A DNA stretch of 64,000 bases, taken from positions 162,141 to 226,140 of the forward strand of contig NZ_LOEP01000032.1 of the NCBI RefSeq assembly GCF_001482285.1, given 5' to 3'. Below, one piece after another: positions 61,780-64,000 of the stretch; positions within the stretch are counted from its first letter, which is position 1, and every line of letters begins with the position of its first letter. Origin of the DNA: Haloferax sp. Q22 (lineage in GTDB: Archaea; Halobacteriota; Halobacteria; Halobacteriales; Haloferacaceae). A program made the translations under genes and the position numbers. Below the pieces are notes generated by a model. That model saw nothing but the letters and a program-made list of their open reading frames with translations, ran no database searches and was not told where the DNA came from.

Positions 61780-62445
61780 ATGAACCACATCATCGAACTC
61801 CAACGCGTCTGGAAACGCTACGACACCGGCGGCGAGGTCGTCGAGGCGCTCAAGGACGTGGACTTCCACGCCGACCCCGGCGAGTTCGTCGCCGTCATGG
61901 GGCCCTCGGGGAGCGGGAAGTCCACGATGCTGAACGTCCTCGGCCTCCTCGACACACCCACTGAAGGGACCGTCTACCTCGACGGACAGGACGTGACCGA
62001 CCTCTCCGACCGGGAGATGACGGTCCACAGAAAGCGCTTTATCGGCTTCATCTTCCAGAGTTTCCACCTGATTCCGACGCTGTCGGCGCTGGAAAACGTG
62101 GAGATGCCGACGCTGTTCGGCGACGACCCGACCGCCCGCGACCGGGCGACGCACCTGCTCGAACGCGTCGGCCTCGGCGAGCGACTCGACCACCGTCCCG
62201 ACCAGCTCTCGGGCGGGCAGAAACAGCGCGTCGCCATCGCGCGGGCGCTCATCAACGAGCCGCGCATCCTCCTCGCCGACGAGCCGACGGGGAACCTCGA
62301 CCGGAAGACCGGCCGGAGCGTCCTCGACCTGTTCGACGAGATTCGCCGCGAGGACGACGTGGCGGTCATCGCCGTCACTCACGACCCCCAACTCGGCGAC
62401 TACGCGGACCGAACGGTCGAACTCATCGACGGGAGGATACAGTGA
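61780..62445 (+). CDS. ABC transporter ATPase, LolD/MacB type
   Basis: 221 aa. Walker [10 protein letters not shown], signature LSGGQKQR, Walker [13 protein letters not shown], and switch His (AVTHDPQLG). It powers the following FtsX-like permease. The stop overlaps the permease GTG by 4 bp. Confidence 0.94.
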   Translation: MNHIIELQRVWKRYDTGGEVVEALKDVDFHADPGEFVAVMGPSGSGKSTMLNVLGLLDTPTEGTVYLDGQDVTDLSDREMTVHRKRFIGFIFQSFHLIPTLSALENVEMPTLFGDDPTARDRATHLLERVGLGERLDHRPDQLSGGQKQRVAIARALINEPRILLADEPTGNLDRKTGRSVLDLFDEIRREDDVAVIAVTHDPQLGDYADRTVELIDGRIQ

Positions 62446-63587
62446 GCGTCCTCGACGACCTCTTCCGGCGCGTTCCCGCGCTGTTGATGGCGCGTCGGAA
62501 CCTCTCGCGCAACCGCATCCGCTCGGGGCTCGCCGTCCTCGGCATCATCATCGGCGTCCTCGCCATCGCGTCGCTCGGCATGTTCGGCACGACGCTCCGC
62601 ACCGGCGCGAGCCAGCAACTCGGCGACATCGGCAACGAGATCAGCGTCTCGCCCAACTTCCAAGAGGGAATCGAGGAACTCACCGAGCGCGACGTCGACG
62701 AGATTCGTCGCGCGGTCACCGACGGCGCGGTCGTCCCCGTCCGCTCAGAATCGAGACTCGTCTCGCGGGGTGATCGACAGACCGTCACCACGGTCTACGG
62801 CATGGAGAATCCCGGCGCGCTCTACGAGGCCGAACAGGGCCGCATTCCCGACCGACTCAGACAGGGCGCGCTCGTCGGCTCCGGCACCGCCGGCTTGCTC
62901 GACGTCGAGCCCGGAAACACCATCTCCGTGGACGGTCGGACCTACCGCGTCGCGGCCGTGCTCGCCGAACAGGGAGGCATCTCGCTCGTCAGCCCGAACA
63001 ACGCCGTCATCGTCCCCGTCGAGGACGTAAACGGCACGGGCTACTCGCAGGTCGTCGTCAGCGCCGACTCCGGACAGGCCGCGAACGAATCCGCGGTCGC
63101 CATCCGCGAGGCCCTCAACGAGCGCGAACAGCGCGTCTCGGTGTTCGAACTCCAGTCCATCACGGCGGGCATCAACGAGTTCTTCGGCATCCTCAACGCC
63201 TTCCTCATCGGCATCGGCTCCATCTCGCTGGTCGTCGCCGGCGTGAGCATCCTGAACGTCATGCTCATGAGCACCATCGAGCGACGCCAGGAAATCGGCG
63301 TCCTCCGCGCCGTCGGCGTCCAGCGCGGCGACGTGATTCGCATGATTCTCGCCGAGGCCGGCCTGCTCGGCGTCGCCGGGGGCGTCATCGGCGCGATACT
63401 CGCGGTCGGCGCGGGCGTCGCGCTCAACGCGTTCGTCCTGAACGACCCGCTTGCGACCTTCCAGGCGGCGAACCTCCTCTACATCGTCCTCGCGGTCGGG
63501 TTCGGCGTCGGTACCAGCGTCCTCTCGGGGCTGTACCCGGCGTGGAAGGCGGCCAACGAGCGACCGGTGGAGGCGCTCAGGAAGTAG
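62442..63587 (+). CDS. ABC transporter permease, MacB/FtsX type
   Basis: 381 aa from GTG. One N-terminal helix, a large extracellular MacB-like domain (about residues 45-230), then three helices with the FtsX core (TIERRQEIGVLRAVGVQRGD). This mechanotransmission class does not move substrates through the membrane but drives extracellular factors; its partner is probably the surface protein upstream. Confidence 0.92.
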   Translation: MSVLDDLFRRVPALLMARRNLSRNRIRSGLAVLGIIIGVLAIASLGMFGTTLRTGASQQLGDIGNEISVSPNFQEGIEELTERDVDEIRRAVTDGAVVPVRSESRLVSRGDRQTVTTVYGMENPGALYEAEQGRIPDRLRQGALVGSGTAGLLDVEPGNTISVDGRTYRVAAVLAEQGGISLVSPNNAVIVPVEDVNGTGYSQVVVSADSGQAANESAVAIREALNEREQRVSVFELQSITAGINEFFGILNAFLIGIGSISLVVAGVSILNVMLMSTIERRQEIGVLRAVGVQRGDVIRMILAEAGLLGVAGGVIGAILAVGAGVALNAFVLNDPLATFQAANLLYIVLAVGFGVGTSVLSGLYPAWKAANERPVEALRK

Positions 63588-63675
63588 TTGGGACTCTGGA
63601 AGCGGAGTTTTGATGAAAAATGGGGCGTCGTCGGCCACGCGTTGGCCGGTTACCGCGAAACCTTTTGCAGGGTCG

Positions 63676-64000
63676 TTACGCGTCGGGGCCGGTCCACTTC
63701 TGGAGAGTCGCGGAACTCGAACCTGACTCGTCGGTCCAGACGATGCGGACGGTCTGGTTGTGAAGAACATCTGTTGGCCCGTTGCTCGGCTTAATTGTTA
63801 CTGAGTTCCCGGCAGAGACAGCAGCACCTGTGTCATCTTGGAGTGCGTCCCAAGTGAGGCTCTGTGAAGCTTCAGTACTCGTTACTGTATCCGCTTTGTC
63901 GACAATCTTGACACCAGTAGTCACATTGAGACGTGCTGCGCTGATCTCACCGCCACTTTCGTGCGTGATGGTCAGATTGCCAGCATCGCTTCCATCAAAG
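63676..64000 (-). CDS. Type IV pilin (3' part; continues beyond the window)
   Basis: At least 108 codons; the 5' end with the class III signal lies past 64000. The visible piece reads DGSDAGNLTITHESGGEISA and ends LQKWTGPDA: the C-terminal beta domain of haloarchaeal type IV pilins (the LTITHESGGE segment is characteristic). In Haloferax, pilins mediate adhesion. Codon use is less GC-rich than its neighbours, common in variable pilins. Confidence 0.8.
   Translation of the reverse strand, partial: FDGSDAGNLTITHESGGEISAARLNVTTGVKIVDKADTVTSTEASQSLTWDALQDDTGAAVSAGNSVTIKPSNGPTDVLHNQTVRIVWTDESGSSSATLQKWTGPDA

Noticed and set aside
1-64000. CRISPR array or rRNA genes
   Set aside because: No regularly spaced 25-40 bp direct repeats and no rRNA signature sequences were found anywhere in the window.
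1-64000. Insertion sequence with transposase
   Set aside because: No transposase-like protein was recognised; the only mobile element supported is the integrase-bearing one.

Overview
The window is a piece of a haloarchaeal chromosome, almost certainly from the genus Haloferax. It is GC-rich with a strong G/C bias in third codon positions, and its proteins are acidic. It encodes an S-layer glycoprotein with a PGF-CTERM tail, archaeosortase A, diphthine synthase, Trm5, a ba3-type oxidase, type III RuBisCO and a type IV pilin. The ArtA catalytic residues fall at 173, 214 and 253, the numbering I recall for Haloferax volcanii ArtA. Many starts look leaderless, with a TATA-like box about 25-35 nt upstream.

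Layout. 1-6230: S-layer gene and its processing enzyme artA, then dph5, a DoxX protein, two tiny zinc-finger proteins and a stand-alone Rieske protein. About 6637-13138: a 6.5-kb integrated element at the 3' end of a tRNA-Thr(CGU) gene. It carries a tyrosine integrase, a gene pair divergent from a shared promoter, an HUH-type Rep, a translationally overlapping run of small genes containing five tandem paralogues, and two convergent lipoprotein genes. 13127-24128: tRNA-Thr, trm5, a possible structured RNA, universal stress proteins, a TVP38 protein, a calcium-type P-ATPase, a formate dehydrogenase-like molybdoenzyme overlapping a YqeC-like gene, and small conserved proteins. 24195-30561: a ba3 cytochrome oxidase operon facing a divergent copper-delivery operon (small membrane protein, SafE-like protein, CcoI/CopA-type ATPase).

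30746-47870: ordinary haloarchaeal chromosome: stress proteins, an HtrA-like protease, KDPG aldolase, beta-carbonic anhydrase, PH-domain membrane proteins, a micro-operon around a metallophosphoesterase, an S9 peptidase, an aldo/keto reductase with a macro-domain protein, a deacylase, an OYE-family enzyme and an HTH/membrane pair. 48085-58123: thioredoxin, then the three enzymes of the archaeal AMP pathway (AMP phosphorylase, ribose-1,5-bisphosphate isomerase, type III RuBisCO), interrupted by a regulator, a fused NuoCD-like protein away from any nuo operon, and a large chemoreceptor. 58252-64000: a Hel308-like helicase, a surface protein with a MacB-like ABC exporter, and the 3' part of a type IV pilin gene running off the end.

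The least explained parts are the paralogue array and divergent promoter of the integrated element, and the palindrome-headed intergenic region at 14326-14495.
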